A stretch of DNA of 64,000 nt from MA-ANB-1 sp965216445 (GCA_965216445.1 OZ244166.1:2480001-2544000); one strand, 5' to 3'. Numbered from the stretch's first letter, positions 41,462 to 51,287 are shown. The notes: generated by a model from the sequence alone, not told the origin. Program-made: numbers and translations.

Positions 41462-42439
41462 ATGCACGCCCCCGACGGATTTCTCAATGCAGGGACTGCC
41501 GTAGCCACCGGAGCTATCAGCGTCGGCACGATCGGAGCAGCCCTGCGACAGTCACGCGCTCAGCTGAGCGAGAAAATGGTCCCCCTTGCCGGGATGGCTG
41601 CAGCCTTCATTTTCGCCGCGCAGATGTTCAACTTCCCTGTTGCCGCCGGGACGACTGGCCATCTCCTTGGCGGGGCACTCGCGGCGATACTTCTGGGTCC
41701 CCATGTCGGGGCCATCGTCGTCACTGTCGTAGTTGTCGTTCAGGCCCTGGCCTTCGCCGATGGCGGCCTGACATCACTCGGCTACAACATCCTCAACATG
41801 GCGATTGTCCCCGCATATGGGGGTTACGCCGCCTTCGTTTGGGTGAGAAAGCTCCTGCCCAAGACAAGAGGCGGCGTCATCGCGGCAACAGGCCTTGCAG
41901 CGGGAGCTTCCGTGGTCATGTCAGCTGCGGCCTTTTCCATCGAGTGGCTATTTGGCGCTTCGGCTCCGGTCCCATTCGACACCGTGTTCGCCGCCATGGT
42001 CGGGGTCCACCTACTGATTGGAGTGGGTGAGGGTGTCATCAGCGCCGTAACGATGGGGGCTGTTCTGAGCGCACGCCCCGACCTCGTCTATGGCGCGCGC
42101 GATCTCGACCGAACCGAACTTCGTGGGCGAGTGCCGATGCGAGCGTTCCTGATCGGCGGACTCCTCGTGACAGTCATAGCCGGTGCAGTCATAAGCCAGT
42201 TCGCCGTGGACAACCCCGACGGATTGGAATCAGTCGCAGCTGACACCGGGATCACAGGATCTGATTCGCCACTCTCCTCATCGCTTCTCGCCGACTATGC
42301 GACGGCAGGCATCGAAAACGAAGCGCTCTCGCTGGCTGTTGCCGGAACCGCTGGTGTGTTGATCACACTCAGCGTCGGATACGGCCTGTTTCATGCCGTC
42401 CGAAGGCCAGCGAGGCACGAGAAGCTGAGGACCCACTAG
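41462..42439 (+). CDS. cbiM: CbiM-type Ni/Co ECF transporter component with fused PDGLE domain
   Basis: 325 residues. The N-terminus MHAPDGFL is the conserved CbiM/NikM metal-site sequence (His2). Transmembrane S-component features follow (QMFNFPVAAGTTGHLLGG, SLGYNILNMAIVPAYGGY). After about residue 220 comes a PDGLE domain (QFAVDNPDGLESVA), the role of CbiN/NikN in substrate loading. First gene of the cbiMQO operon under a Nur-like box. Confidence 0.93.
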   Translation: MHAPDGFLNAGTAVATGAISVGTIGAALRQSRAQLSEKMVPLAGMAAAFIFAAQMFNFPVAAGTTGHLLGGALAAILLGPHVGAIVVTVVVVVQALAFADGGLTSLGYNILNMAIVPAYGGYAAFVWVRKLLPKTRGGVIAATGLAAGASVVMSAAAFSIEWLFGASAPVPFDTVFAAMVGVHLLIGVGEGVISAVTMGAVLSARPDLVYGARDLDRTELRGRVPMRAFLIGGLLVTVIAGAVISQFAVDNPDGLESVAADTGITGSDSPLSSSLLADYATAGIENEALSLAVAGTAGVLITLSVGYGLFHAVRRPARHEKLRTH

Positions 42440-42474
42440 TGGTCTGCGACCCCCTGGCCCGGAGCTGATCTCAG

Positions 42475-43239
42475 ATGGGAGTCGGCCATAGTCACGCTCT
42501 ATATGTGCACGAACACAGCGCCGTCCACCACCTGCCACCCGAAACGAAGGTCCTGGCCACGTTCATGTTCGTCCTCGCCGTGGCGATGACGCCCGGCGAG
42601 GCATTGTGGGCGTTCGGGATCTACTTAGCTCTGGAAGCCACAGTCCTGGCCCTTGCGCGAATTCCCCTCCGGTTTGTGGCAGCCCGTCTGCTGGCGATCC
42701 TCCCCTTTGTCGTGTTTGCGTTCTTCCTTCCCTTCATTGGATCTGGAGACCGAGTGGAGGTGATCGGTTTGTCCCTGTCCGTCGAAGGGCTGTGGGCAAT
42801 GTGGGCAATCATGGCGAAGGCCACTCTTGGCGCTACGGCAAGCATCACGTTGGCGGCAACGACTGAGGTCCCTGACATCCTCAAGGGTTTTACGGCCCTA
42901 CGTCTCCCGAAGGTGTTGATCGCGATCGCTTCGTTCATGGTCAGGTACCTCGAAGTCATTGCAGGTGAATTGGGCAGGATGAGAACAGCGATGACCGCTC
43001 GTGGGTATGACCCGCGCTGGCTGTGGCAAGCCCGCCCGATCGCCGCATCGGCCGGAGCCCTGTTCATCCGATCGTATGAAAGGGGCGAACGTGTCTACGA
43101 GGCGATGCTCTCCCGGGGGTACAACGGGGCCATGCCAACGCTGATCATTGCCAAGCCACGTCCACGCGACTGGGTCCTGGCATTGGCAATCCCCATAACC
43201 GCCCTGGTGGTCGCAACCTGGGCTCTTGTGGTCACATGA
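42475..43239 (+). CDS. cbiQ: ECF transporter T component CbiQ
   Basis: 254 residues with several membrane helices and the two coupling-helix motifs of EcfT proteins: MTARGYDPRW and MLSRGYNG (A/S-R-G). The His-rich N-terminus (GHSHALYVHEHSAVHH) is typical of CbiQ. It couples CbiM to the CbiO ATPase. The stop overlaps the cbiO start. Confidence 0.92.
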   Translation: MGVGHSHALYVHEHSAVHHLPPETKVLATFMFVLAVAMTPGEALWAFGIYLALEATVLALARIPLRFVAARLLAILPFVVFAFFLPFIGSGDRVEVIGLSLSVEGLWAMWAIMAKATLGATASITLAATTEVPDILKGFTALRLPKVLIAIASFMVRYLEVIAGELGRMRTAMTARGYDPRWLWQARPIAASAGALFIRSYERGERVYEAMLSRGYNGAMPTLIIAKPRPRDWVLALAIPITALVVATWALVVT

Positions 43240-43955
43240 GTGGTGAAGCCCTGAGTGTTTCTGCAGTCACCTTCACCTACCCAGACGGGCAGATGGCACT
43301 CGACGGCGTTGATCTGACGGTCGGGTCCGGCGAGAAGGTGGCGCTTCTCGGCCCGAATGGTGCAGGGAAGACGACTCTGGCTCATCATCTCAACGGAATT
43401 CTGACACCAAGTGAAGGCATAATCGTTGTTGACGGTTTGACCCTCAACGAGGAGTCGGTCGGAGAGATTCGGAGACGGGTTGGACTCGTTTTCCAGAATC
43501 CCGACGACCAGCTATTCATGCCCACTGTTGGCGAAGATGTTGCCTTTGGACCGGCGAACCTCGGCATTGCCGGACCGGAGCTTCAGGAAACAGTCGACAA
43601 ATCTCTGGCACAGGTAGGGGCCGGAGACTTGAAACGACGGGTGCCACATCATCTCAGCGGTGGTGAACGGAGGAGAGCGGCGCTGGCAACTGTCCTGGCG
43701 ATGGACCCCACCATCCTCGTGTTGGACGAGCCGACGTCGGGTCTCGATCCGGCGGGACGGAGAGAACTGATAGGTGTCTTGGCGTCCCTCCCGATGGCTC
43801 AACTGGTAATCACACATGACCTACCGTTTGCTCTGGAGTTCTGCGACAGGTCGCTGATCATGGACGCAGGCCGCATCGTGGCTTCCGGACCAACCAAGAG
43901 CATTCTGGAAAACGACGTGCTACTCAGATCGCACCGGCTGGAGATGCCGTACTAG
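43236..43955 (+). CDS. cbiO: ECF transporter ATPase CbiO
   Basis: 239 residues. Walker A LLGPNGAGKTT, Q-loop LVFQNPDDQLF (typical of ECF ATPases), signature HLSGGERRR, Walker B ILVLDEPTSGLDP, H-loop VITHDLPFAL. Overlaps cbiQ by 4 nt and the convergent adenine deaminase gene by 4 nt. Confidence 0.94.
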   Translation: MSGEALSVSAVTFTYPDGQMALDGVDLTVGSGEKVALLGPNGAGKTTLAHHLNGILTPSEGIIVVDGLTLNEESVGEIRRRVGLVFQNPDDQLFMPTVGEDVAFGPANLGIAGPELQETVDKSLAQVGAGDLKRRVPHHLSGGERRRAALATVLAMDPTILVLDEPTSGLDPAGRRELIGVLASLPMAQLVITHDLPFALEFCDRSLIMDAGRIVASGPTKSILENDVLLRSHRLEMPY

Positions 43956-44974
43956 GACTCCGTCGCTGCCGCCACCACAGAGCCCAACTCGTCAATCAGC
44001 TCGACCTTGCGGCTTTCGGGAAGAAACGACGAAGTGATGGACATACGCGCAATGTCGGCTACCTCTTCGACCGAGAGACCCACTGCTTGAGCAGTCCTCT
44101 CATAATTGTCGCCGACATAGCCACCGAAATAGGCCGGGTCATCGGAGTTGATGGACACCTGGAGGCCGGCGTCGAGCATTTTGGTGATCGGGTGGACACC
44201 GAGGTCGTCGACCACAGCCAGGGCGACATTCGACAAGGGACACACAGTCAGCGGAATCTGGGATACGGCAAGACGTTCGATCAAGTCGTCGTCCTCCAGC
44301 GAGCGTATGCCATGGTCGATTCGTTCCACCCCAAGTACGTCCAGAGCCGATGACACGTACTCAGGTGGGCCCTCTTCGCCAGCGTGTGCGACGGCCCTGA
44401 GCCCAAGTTTTCGCGCCATGGCGAATGCGTCTTCGAAGAGGTGGGGAGGCCGCCCCAGCTCGGAGGAATCAAGACCAACGGCGATCACACCGTCGAGGTG
44501 GCCCTCCGCTTGGCGAAGTGTTGCGATTGCATCCTCTCCCGTGAGGTGACGGAGAAAACAAAGGATCAGGTCGACACTGATGCCAAGGCGCACAGTTGCA
44601 TCGGCAATAGCTCCTTTGAAGCCTTCCATGAACACTTCATATCCGATACCCCGTTCGGTGTGAGTCTGGGGATCGAAGAAGACCTCGGCGTGCCTCACCC
44701 CGTCAGCCGCGGCTCGTTCGAGATACGAAAACATCAGTCGGTAGAAGTCTTCAGGCGTCTGGAGCACACCTGCGCCCTGGTAGTAGATGTCGAGAAAGGA
44801 CTGCAGGTCCGTGAAACGATACGCGGCTTTCACTTCCTCGACGGTCGAGAAGGGAAGGGAGTAGCCGTTCCGCGACCCCAATTCGAACATCAACTCGGGC
44901 TCGAGTGTCCCTTCGATGTGTATGTGAAGTTCGGTTTTGGGAAGTCTTTGAATCAACTCTCGCGAAACGTGCAT
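43952..44974 (-). CDS. Adenine deaminase (adenosine deaminase-like family)
   Basis: 340 residues. Zinc ligands in ELHIHIEGTLEPELMF (HxH), HAGEE (His and catalytic Glu), ERIDHGIRSLED and VSINSDDPAYFGGYVGDN (Asp-Asp). The HIHIEGTLEPEL form and the LILCFLRHL and VGLDSSELG blocks are characteristic of the adenine-specific branch rather than true adenosine deaminase. Gives hypoxanthine, the substrate of the xanthine dehydrogenase encoded upstream in the same direction (17 bp). Confidence 0.87.
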   Translation of the reverse strand: MHVSRELIQRLPKTELHIHIEGTLEPELMFELGSRNGYSLPFSTVEEVKAAYRFTDLQSFLDIYYQGAGVLQTPEDFYRLMFSYLERAAADGVRHAEVFFDPQTHTERGIGYEVFMEGFKGAIADATVRLGISVDLILCFLRHLTGEDAIATLRQAEGHLDGVIAVGLDSSELGRPPHLFEDAFAMARKLGLRAVAHAGEEGPPEYVSSALDVLGVERIDHGIRSLEDDDLIERLAVSQIPLTVCPLSNVALAVVDDLGVHPITKMLDAGLQVSINSDDPAYFGGYVGDNYERTAQAVGLSVEEVADIARMSITSSFLPESRKVELIDELGSVVAAATES

Positions 44975-44991
44975 GGATTGGGACCTCCTGA

Positions 44992-47217
44992 CTAGAGGGC
45001 AACGTCCTGCGGTCGGACGGGCACCCGGTCGATGTCCTTGCCTGTGGCTTTCCGGACCGCAGCTGCAACCGCGGCGGTCGACGAGATGGTTGGAGACTCA
45101 CCAACTCCCTTGGCTCCGAACGGCCCCCACGACCCGTCCTCCTCGATAAGGAGAGCCTCGACGTCGGGCGCATCGAGAATGGTCGGCAGTAAGTAGTCGG
45201 TGAAGTTCGGATTGCGAATCAGGCCGTCCGAGGTGACGATCTCCTCCATGATGGCGAGTCCAACGCCCTGGAGAATCCCGCCTTCGATCTGGCCGCGGAC
45301 AGATTCCGGATTGAGCGCCTTTCCCACGTCCTGGGCTGTGTCCACCCGGAGAACCTTGACCAACCCAAGCTCGGGGTCAACATCCACTACGGCGCGGTGA
45401 CCGGCAACGGCAAAGTCGGCGTGGACCACACCCTGGCCATCTTCATCAGGCTCAACGGTCGGCGGATGACGGAAAGTGACGGTCTCTTGCCAGTCGGACT
45501 CGACCAATTCGGCCATGGATGCGACCAGATCGTACCCGTTCCACACACCTTCATCGTCGAGGTGATCACCGCCAACGGTGGCGAGAATGCGCGATCTCAG
45601 CTTCTGAGCTGCTTCCAAGGTTGCTCCGCCCGAGAGCTGAGTCTGTCGCGAAGCGGACGTCGATCCTGCGGAGTCGATCTTCGACGTGTCGACATGTCGA
45701 ACTGTCGCATTCGAAACACCAAGCGCTGTCCGTGCAATCTGGGCCAGCACGGTGACCAACCCCTGTCCGACTTCGATCGCAGCAGTCTCCACGATGGCAC
45801 CTTCCGCTGTGAGTCTTACCCTTGCTTGGGCGAAGTCATCGAAACCCTCGCTGAACCCAAGGTTTTTGATACCAAGTGCGTAGCCCACACCGCGGCGGAC
45901 ATCGCCCGGGTCTGTCGTTAGCCCGGTACCTCCCGGGAGGTGCACTGGATTCTCTGACAGATTCAAACCAAGAAGGGGCATCGCCTCCAGCGAGTCGATC
46001 ACCTCGAGCGTCGGAAGCGGAGTTTCAATGATCTGACCCGTCGTCGGCATTGGATCGCCGGTCGAAAGGGCGTTGATCCGTCTCAACTCCAGGGGATCCA
46101 TGTCGAGGACATGGGCCAGCTTGTCCATTTGCGCCTCATATCCAAAACAAACCTGGACTGCACCGAAGCCTCGCATGGCGCCACATGGCGGATTGTTGGT
46201 CCGAGCACCAACACCATCGATCGAAACCGAGTCACACAGATAAGGGCCCACGGCGAAGTAACAGGCGTTGGCGAGGACAGCTGCGGTTGTCGAGGCGTAG
46301 GCACCACCATCGAGCACAACTTTCGCTTCAACTCGCTTCAACTTCCCGTCGCGGTCAGCGTGGTGGCGGTACCACATACGGGCCGGGTGACGATGAACGT
46401 GACCCGTGAAGGACTCTGACCGGTGATAGACCATCTTCACCGGGCGGGCTGTGTGAAGTGCAAGCAGACACAAATGGATATGGAGATTGACATCCTCACG
46501 GGCTCCAAAAGCTCCGCCTATACCGGCCGGATGGGCCCGGACCTGGTCTTCGGTCAAGCCCAACGACGCCACTACTTGTTCGTGGTCGGCGTGGACAAAC
46601 TGGGACGTGGCGTACAGGTCAACACCGCCTGAGCCATCCGGCACTGCCAACCCCGCCTCGGTACCAAGGGGTGCCTGGTCCTGCATGCCGACCTCGTAAT
46701 ATCCCTCCACGATCACGTCGCCCGTGGCGTCCTGGTCGCCCCTCCGGATGCGCATGTTGCGGAAGACGTCTCCGTCGGCCTCAGCCGCCTCCGGATCCGT
46801 CCTTGGTTCGAGAGCTTCATACGTGACCTCGATAGCGGCGGCAGCCTTCCTCGCGGTCCGGTCGTCTTCGGCGGCAACCACTGCAACCGGCTCTCCGAAG
46901 TAGTTGACGACGTCTTTGGCCAGCACCGGCTGGTCGGGGTGTTCGAGTCCAAAGGTCGCTCGCCCCGGCACGTCGTCCGCCGTCAGGACGGCATGGACCC
47001 CGCCTATCGCCAAAGCCGGCGCGACATCGATGGCAACGATACGTGCTCGGGCGTGCGGGCTCCTGGCTGTGGCACCCCACAGCATTTGGTCCGAGGACAG
47101 GTCCTGGGCGTATTCGAATTCGCCTTTGAGCTTTGGTACCCCGTCGGGACGGAGGGTTGAGTCGCCAATAACATCGGGCACCGTCGGCGGAGCTTTGGTT
47201 CGGTCAACAGTGGTCAT
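44992..47217 (-). CDS. Xanthine dehydrogenase, molybdenum-binding subunit
   Basis: 741 residues from the ATG at 47217, which overlaps the stop of the 2Fe-2S gene (ATGA). Molybdopterin domains are visible: GRATFGLEHPDQPVLAKDVVNYFGEPVAVVAAE, AMRGFGAVQ (substrate-side Arg) and the active-site GAKGVGESPT with the conserved Glu. With the two smaller subunits it forms an XdhABC-type enzyme oxidising hypoxanthine and xanthine to urate. The context (8-oxoguanine and adenine deaminases) supports purine over CO or nicotinate as substrate. Confidence 0.9.
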   Translation of the reverse strand: MTTVDRTKAPPTVPDVIGDSTLRPDGVPKLKGEFEYAQDLSSDQMLWGATARSPHARARIVAIDVAPALAIGGVHAVLTADDVPGRATFGLEHPDQPVLAKDVVNYFGEPVAVVAAEDDRTARKAAAAIEVTYEALEPRTDPEAAEADGDVFRNMRIRRGDQDATGDVIVEGYYEVGMQDQAPLGTEAGLAVPDGSGGVDLYATSQFVHADHEQVVASLGLTEDQVRAHPAGIGGAFGAREDVNLHIHLCLLALHTARPVKMVYHRSESFTGHVHRHPARMWYRHHADRDGKLKRVEAKVVLDGGAYASTTAAVLANACYFAVGPYLCDSVSIDGVGARTNNPPCGAMRGFGAVQVCFGYEAQMDKLAHVLDMDPLELRRINALSTGDPMPTTGQIIETPLPTLEVIDSLEAMPLLGLNLSENPVHLPGGTGLTTDPGDVRRGVGYALGIKNLGFSEGFDDFAQARVRLTAEGAIVETAAIEVGQGLVTVLAQIARTALGVSNATVRHVDTSKIDSAGSTSASRQTQLSGGATLEAAQKLRSRILATVGGDHLDDEGVWNGYDLVASMAELVESDWQETVTFRHPPTVEPDEDGQGVVHADFAVAGHRAVVDVDPELGLVKVLRVDTAQDVGKALNPESVRGQIEGGILQGVGLAIMEEIVTSDGLIRNPNFTDYLLPTILDAPDVEALLIEEDGSWGPFGAKGVGESPTISSTAAVAAAVRKATGKDIDRVPVRPQDVAL

Positions 47218-47675
47218 GTCTGACCCTTCGCCAAGTCCTCGAACGCACGGATAATCGCCCCATAGCCAGTGCAACGGCAGATGTTCCCGGCGAGAGCCTC
47301 CTTGATCTCCTCTGTGCTGGGTGACGGGTTTTTCTCGAAGAGATCGGCGGCCGCTACAACAAAACCCGGCGTGCAGAAACCGCACTGGACTGCACCGGCA
47401 GCGAACATCGCTTCCTGAACTGGGTGAAGGTCACCATTCTGAGCCACACCTTCGACGGTTGTCACTTCCGAATCCGCCACATCTGCCGCAAGGACAAGAC
47501 AGGAACAGACCAGCTCACCGTCGAGAAGTACCGAGCACGACCCGCATTCCCCCTGCTCACAGGCGCTCTTCGAACCCTGATGCGAAAGCTGATCCCGGAG
47601 TATGTCGAGAAGGCTGTTTGCTGCCATCACTCTGGCGGTGGTCTCTTCGCCGTTGAGACGGAACGAAACAATCAT
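47214..47675 (-). CDS. Xanthine dehydrogenase, 2Fe-2S subunit
   Basis: 153 residues. Plant-type cluster ligands CEQGECGSCSVLLDGELVCSC and the second cluster QCGFCTPGF and NICRCTGY, eight cysteines in the standard pattern. ATG at 47675 overlaps the FAD-subunit stop. Confidence 0.94.
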   Translation of the reverse strand: MIVSFRLNGEETTARVMAANSLLDILRDQLSHQGSKSACEQGECGSCSVLLDGELVCSCLVLAADVADSEVTTVEGVAQNGDLHPVQEAMFAAGAVQCGFCTPGFVVAAADLFEKNPSPSTEEIKEALAGNICRCTGYGAIIRAFEDLAKGQT

Positions 47676-48466
47676 CGGAGACACCTCGCCAGAAGCCGCC
47701 TTGCCAAGACCCCTGCGGCGTGCCGTCGATAGTCCTCGGTGGAGCGATGATCCGTGATCGGCGAGACCTCTTCGGAGACGAGCCGTGCGAACTCGCTCAG
47801 ATCGGACTCAGTCGGTGACGCGACCGAAGAAATCATCTCCTCGGCTCGACGTGCTCGCATCGGGGTGGGAGCCACCGACCCAAGAGCAACAGTGGTGGCA
47901 CCGTCGGAACTGCGGGTCACCACACAGCAGACCGTCGCGATGACCATGGCATTCCTTGGACCGATCTTGCCGAACTCCTGCCGCTCCGGCAGCTCGGCCG
48001 GCAATTTCACAGCGGTGATCATCTCGCCGGGGTTGAGATCTGTCTTCTTGACGCCAACAAAAAAGTCGTCCCAGCGAACCAGCCTCGTCCCGGCGGAGGA
48101 GACCATCTCGATTTCGGCATCAACAGCGGCCAAGAATGGCAAACCATCGCCAGCCGGGCTCGCCGTCGCCACGTTCCCGCCGATGGTTCCCGCATTTCTG
48201 ATCTGTGGAGAACCGACAGTCCGCGCCGCCTGGGCCAGGGCACGTGGACCGTCTCGCTCGATACGACGCCATGTCACACCGGCGCCGATGCGATCCGATT
48301 CCCACTCCTTGAGTTGATCGATTCTTCTCAGGCCGACGACGTTTTCTGGATCCCTGTGACCGAAGTTGACCTCAACCATCAAATCAGTGCCACCAGCAAG
48401 AGGCGTAGCTCCGGCCTCGATCTCATTGAGAGCTTGCTCAATCGTTGTTGGGGCGGTTGCGTGCAC
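47672..48466 (-). CDS. Xanthine dehydrogenase, FAD subunit
   Basis: 264 residues. FAD-binding loops PLAGGTDLMVEV and NAGTIGGNVATASPAGD, and the C-terminal CO_deh_flav_C-type domain (ALGSVAPTPMRARRAE). Second gene of the operon after the 8-oxoguanine deaminase gene, 9 bp away. Confidence 0.92.
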   Translation of the reverse strand: MHATAPTTIEQALNEIEAGATPLAGGTDLMVEVNFGHRDPENVVGLRRIDQLKEWESDRIGAGVTWRRIERDGPRALAQAARTVGSPQIRNAGTIGGNVATASPAGDGLPFLAAVDAEIEMVSSAGTRLVRWDDFFVGVKKTDLNPGEMITAVKLPAELPERQEFGKIGPRNAMVIATVCCVVTRSSDGATTVALGSVAPTPMRARRAEEMISSVASPTESDLSEFARLVSEEVSPITDHRSTEDYRRHAAGVLARRLLARCLR

Positions 48467-48475
48467 GGATAGAAC

Positions 48476-49828
48476 TTACCCGAGAAGACCGTTGCTAAGT
48501 CGGTTGTGTTCCTCGATCAGGGTCGGAAGGTCAACTCCCGAGACCGCACCGTCGACGACAAGCGGGCGACCGCCAACCCATGACTGGTCGACACGACCGG
48601 GAGCGCACAGGACACTCGCTGCAATGGGATCGTGGCCGGAACCCGCGAACTCGACCTTGTTCAAGTCGATGGCAACGAAGTCGCCCGCGCACCCCGGAGC
48701 GATCCGCCCGATGTCGTCACGGCCGAGGACCGCGGCGCCGCCAGTGGTTGCCAGGTCGAGCGCGTCTTGTGGAGTCATCTGCGCTCCGGCGCCGATACCG
48801 GGTGAGACTGCGAGTCGATTGAGGAGCAGCGCCTGGCGCACCTCGTCCAGCATGTTCGATGAGTCGTTGGACGCCGAACCGTCGACCCCCAGTCCCACGG
48901 CAACTCCAGCGTCGAGATATCGAGAGACCGGTGCCAAGCCACTCGCAAGCCGCATGTTCGATGTTGGGCAATGGGCAACACCAGTACCGGCGGTAGCCAT
49001 GCGCAGCACCTCGTCAGCTCCGACGTGGACTGCGTGTGCGTACCAAACGTCTTGTCCCGACCACCCGAGACTCTCCATGTACTGCACCGGCCGCATTCCG
49101 AACCGATCGAGACAGAACTGCTCCTCATCATCGGTCTCTGCGAGATGGGTGTGGAGTCTGACGCCCAGTGCTCGGGCGAGGTCAGCCGACTCGGTCATTA
49201 GCTCGCCAGTGACGGAAAACGGGGAACAGGGCGCCAACACCACCCTCGTCTTGGCCAGAGGATCGGGGTCGTGGAATTCCTCGACCGCTGCCTGAGACGC
49301 CCTCAGTATCTGATCCTCTGTCTCGACGACGGAGTCAGGCGGCAGTCCACCATCAGATTCGCCCAGGCTCATCGACCCGCGCGACACATGAAATCTCATG
49401 TTCAGAGATGAGGCACCTTCGATCTGGTCTGCGATGCCGGAACCGTTGGGCCATAGATAGTGATGGTCAAAGGCTGTCGTGCAGCCACTCAACGCAAGTT
49501 CAACCAAACCTAGAGTTGTCGCGACCCGCACGTGATCTGGTGTCATCCGGGCCCAAATTGGATAGAGCGTCCTCAACCAGTCGAAGAGACCGGCGCTTTG
49601 CGCCCCCGGAACGACACGGGTCATGGTCTGATACAGATGATGGTGGGTGTTCACCAAGCCCGGTAGAACAACATGGCCGCGAAGGTCGACGACTTCGTCG
49701 GCAGTGGCCGGCAGCTCCGATGTCGTGCCCACCTCTTCGATCCATCCGTCCCGGACGAGTATGGCCCCGTCTTCGATTCTGTCGGGGGTAGCCAGTGCGG
49801 TGATGTTCTTGACCAGGAGCGTCGCCAT
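48476..49828 (-). CDS. 8-oxoguanine deaminase (amidohydrolase)
   Basis: 450 residues from ATG 49828. Amidohydrolase metal site NTHHHLYQTMTR (HxH), then CTTAFDHHYLWPNG, LHTHLAE, AVHVG and GLGVDGSASND (Asp). The long RGSMSLGESDGGLPPDSVV and VLAPCSPFSVT blocks match 8-oxoguanine deaminases of the cytosine-deaminase-like clan. It turns 8-oxoguanine to urate and so feeds the same pathway as XDH. Guanine deaminase or an AtzB-like activity is the alternative. First gene of the XDH operon, divergent from the gene at 49894. Confidence 0.87.
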   Translation of the reverse strand: MATLLVKNITALATPDRIEDGAILVRDGWIEEVGTTSELPATADEVVDLRGHVVLPGLVNTHHHLYQTMTRVVPGAQSAGLFDWLRTLYPIWARMTPDHVRVATTLGLVELALSGCTTAFDHHYLWPNGSGIADQIEGASSLNMRFHVSRGSMSLGESDGGLPPDSVVETEDQILRASQAAVEEFHDPDPLAKTRVVLAPCSPFSVTGELMTESADLARALGVRLHTHLAETDDEEQFCLDRFGMRPVQYMESLGWSGQDVWYAHAVHVGADEVLRMATAGTGVAHCPTSNMRLASGLAPVSRYLDAGVAVGLGVDGSASNDSSNMLDEVRQALLLNRLAVSPGIGAGAQMTPQDALDLATTGGAAVLGRDDIGRIAPGCAGDFVAIDLNKVEFAGSGHDPIAASVLCAPGRVDQSWVGGRPLVVDGAVSGVDLPTLIEEHNRLSNGLLG

Positions 49829-49893
49829 CGGAGAAGCTAACCACAATTGGCCAACCCCTGAGACCCGCAAAGGCACTTAAAGTCAACGCCAAC

Positions 49894-51213
49894 ATGACAC
49901 TGTCCAACAATTCACTCACAGCTTGGAGCGAACGCCTTACCAAGGCAGGGGGTCGGATCACAGCTGACTTTCCCGGAGAGGGCCCAGATCGGCAACCGGT
50001 GCATACGGTTTACGGCGGGGCTCACTTGTTTTCTCCAACGACGTCCCGCCGCCTGGGAGACCTCGCGATCCAGTCCCTCGAGACCTGGTGCCCAGATAGC
50101 GACTCGTTCGCAAACCTGCTCGGGATGGAAGCCGATTTGGGCGAACGAGTATCGGCCCTGGTCAATGACAAACTTCGCAAAGAGCCAGTCGAGGACTTCA
50201 GACTCGACTTTGAGGATGGCTATGGCAACAGGCCCGACGACGAAGAGGACGGGCACGCCCGATCAGCTGCGGCTGCCGTGGCACAGGGTTTGGCCGACGG
50301 GACGCTTCCGCCCTTTCTCGGGATCAGGGTCAAGCCCTTGTCCGGTGAGCTCCACCAGCGGTCCCTGCGGACCCTGGACGTATTCCTCACGTCGCTCGTC
50401 GAGCAGTCAGGATCCGTGCCCGAGAATTTCGTCGTCACATTGCCCAAGATTCAGGACGTGGATCAGGTGCGTGTTCTCGACGAAGCACTCAGTGAGATCG
50501 AAGACGCATTGGCGATCGGCCGGGTGCCGATCGAGTTGATGATGGAGACACCACAGATGGTCATCGACGCCGACGGCAATGCCGGGATCCGGAAGTTCGT
50601 TTCAGCGGGGAATGGTCGGGTCCGAGGCGCCCATTTTGGTACGTATGACTACACAGCATCCATGACGATCACGGCCGCGTACCAAACCATGACCCATCCA
50701 GCCTGCGACTTCGCACGCCACACGATGCAGGTGAGTCTCGCCGGTACCGGCATTTGGCTGTCGGACGGCGCCACGAATGTGATGCCGGTGGCGATTCACC
50801 GTGGGGATCGCCTCACCGGTGAACAGGAGGAGGCCAACCGCAAATCGGTTCACGACGCGATGAGGCTTCACTACGACCACGTTCGTCACTCGCTCAGCCA
50901 TGCCTACTACCAGGGCTGGGACCTCCATCCCGCTCAACTCTCGACCCGCTATGCGGCCGTTTACTCCTTCTTCCTCGAGGGTCTCGATCAGGCGGGCGAG
51001 CGGTTGTCCAATTTCGTCGACTCGGCCGCGAAGGCCACCCTCGTCGGTGAAGTGTTCGACGATGCGGCCACGGGTCAGGGTCTGCTCAACTTCTTCCTCC
51101 GAGCCATCAACTGCGGTGCGATCTCAGAGGAGGAGGCGACAGCCCGAGCCGGATTGACTCTCGACGAACTCCGCACCCGGTCGTTCCTGAAGATCCTCGA
51201 AGGACGCAAGTAG
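49894..51213 (+). CDS. DUF6986 aldolase/citrate-lyase-like protein
   Basis: 439 residues with a TIM-barrel of the HpcH/HpaI-malate-synthase type: EDFRLDFEDGYGNRPDDEED (acidic metal site), GIRVKPL, ELMMETPQMVID and GAHFGTYDYTASM. Members of this family occur repeatedly next to allantoin genes in actinobacteria; by position it could act on glyoxylate from allantoate breakdown (malate-synthase-like), but the reaction is not established. Confidence 0.75.
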   Translation: MTLSNNSLTAWSERLTKAGGRITADFPGEGPDRQPVHTVYGGAHLFSPTTSRRLGDLAIQSLETWCPDSDSFANLLGMEADLGERVSALVNDKLRKEPVEDFRLDFEDGYGNRPDDEEDGHARSAAAAVAQGLADGTLPPFLGIRVKPLSGELHQRSLRTLDVFLTSLVEQSGSVPENFVVTLPKIQDVDQVRVLDEALSEIEDALAIGRVPIELMMETPQMVIDADGNAGIRKFVSAGNGRVRGAHFGTYDYTASMTITAAYQTMTHPACDFARHTMQVSLAGTGIWLSDGATNVMPVAIHRGDRLTGEQEEANRKSVHDAMRLHYDHVRHSLSHAYYQGWDLHPAQLSTRYAAVYSFFLEGLDQAGERLSNFVDSAAKATLVGEVFDDAATGQGLLNFFLRAINCGAISEEEATARAGLTLDELRTRSFLKILEGRK

Positions 51214-51226
51214 CCGGCCCCAATCG

Positions 51227-51274
51227 TTCTGTGTCGATCGTTCACCGCACGTCCGGGCAATTATCTGCACAAAA
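51227..51274 (+). repeat. 48-bp dispersed repeat at gene end, copy B
   Basis: Same blocks as 4442-4489: TTCTGTGTCGATC, 27 nt, GCACAAAA. It lies 13 nt after the stop of the DUF6986 gene, again between convergent genes. Its centre CGTCCGGGCAA is the reverse complement of TTGCCCGGACG in the other copy. Confidence 0.5.
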
Positions 51275-51287
51275 CGGGTTTGGTCTC

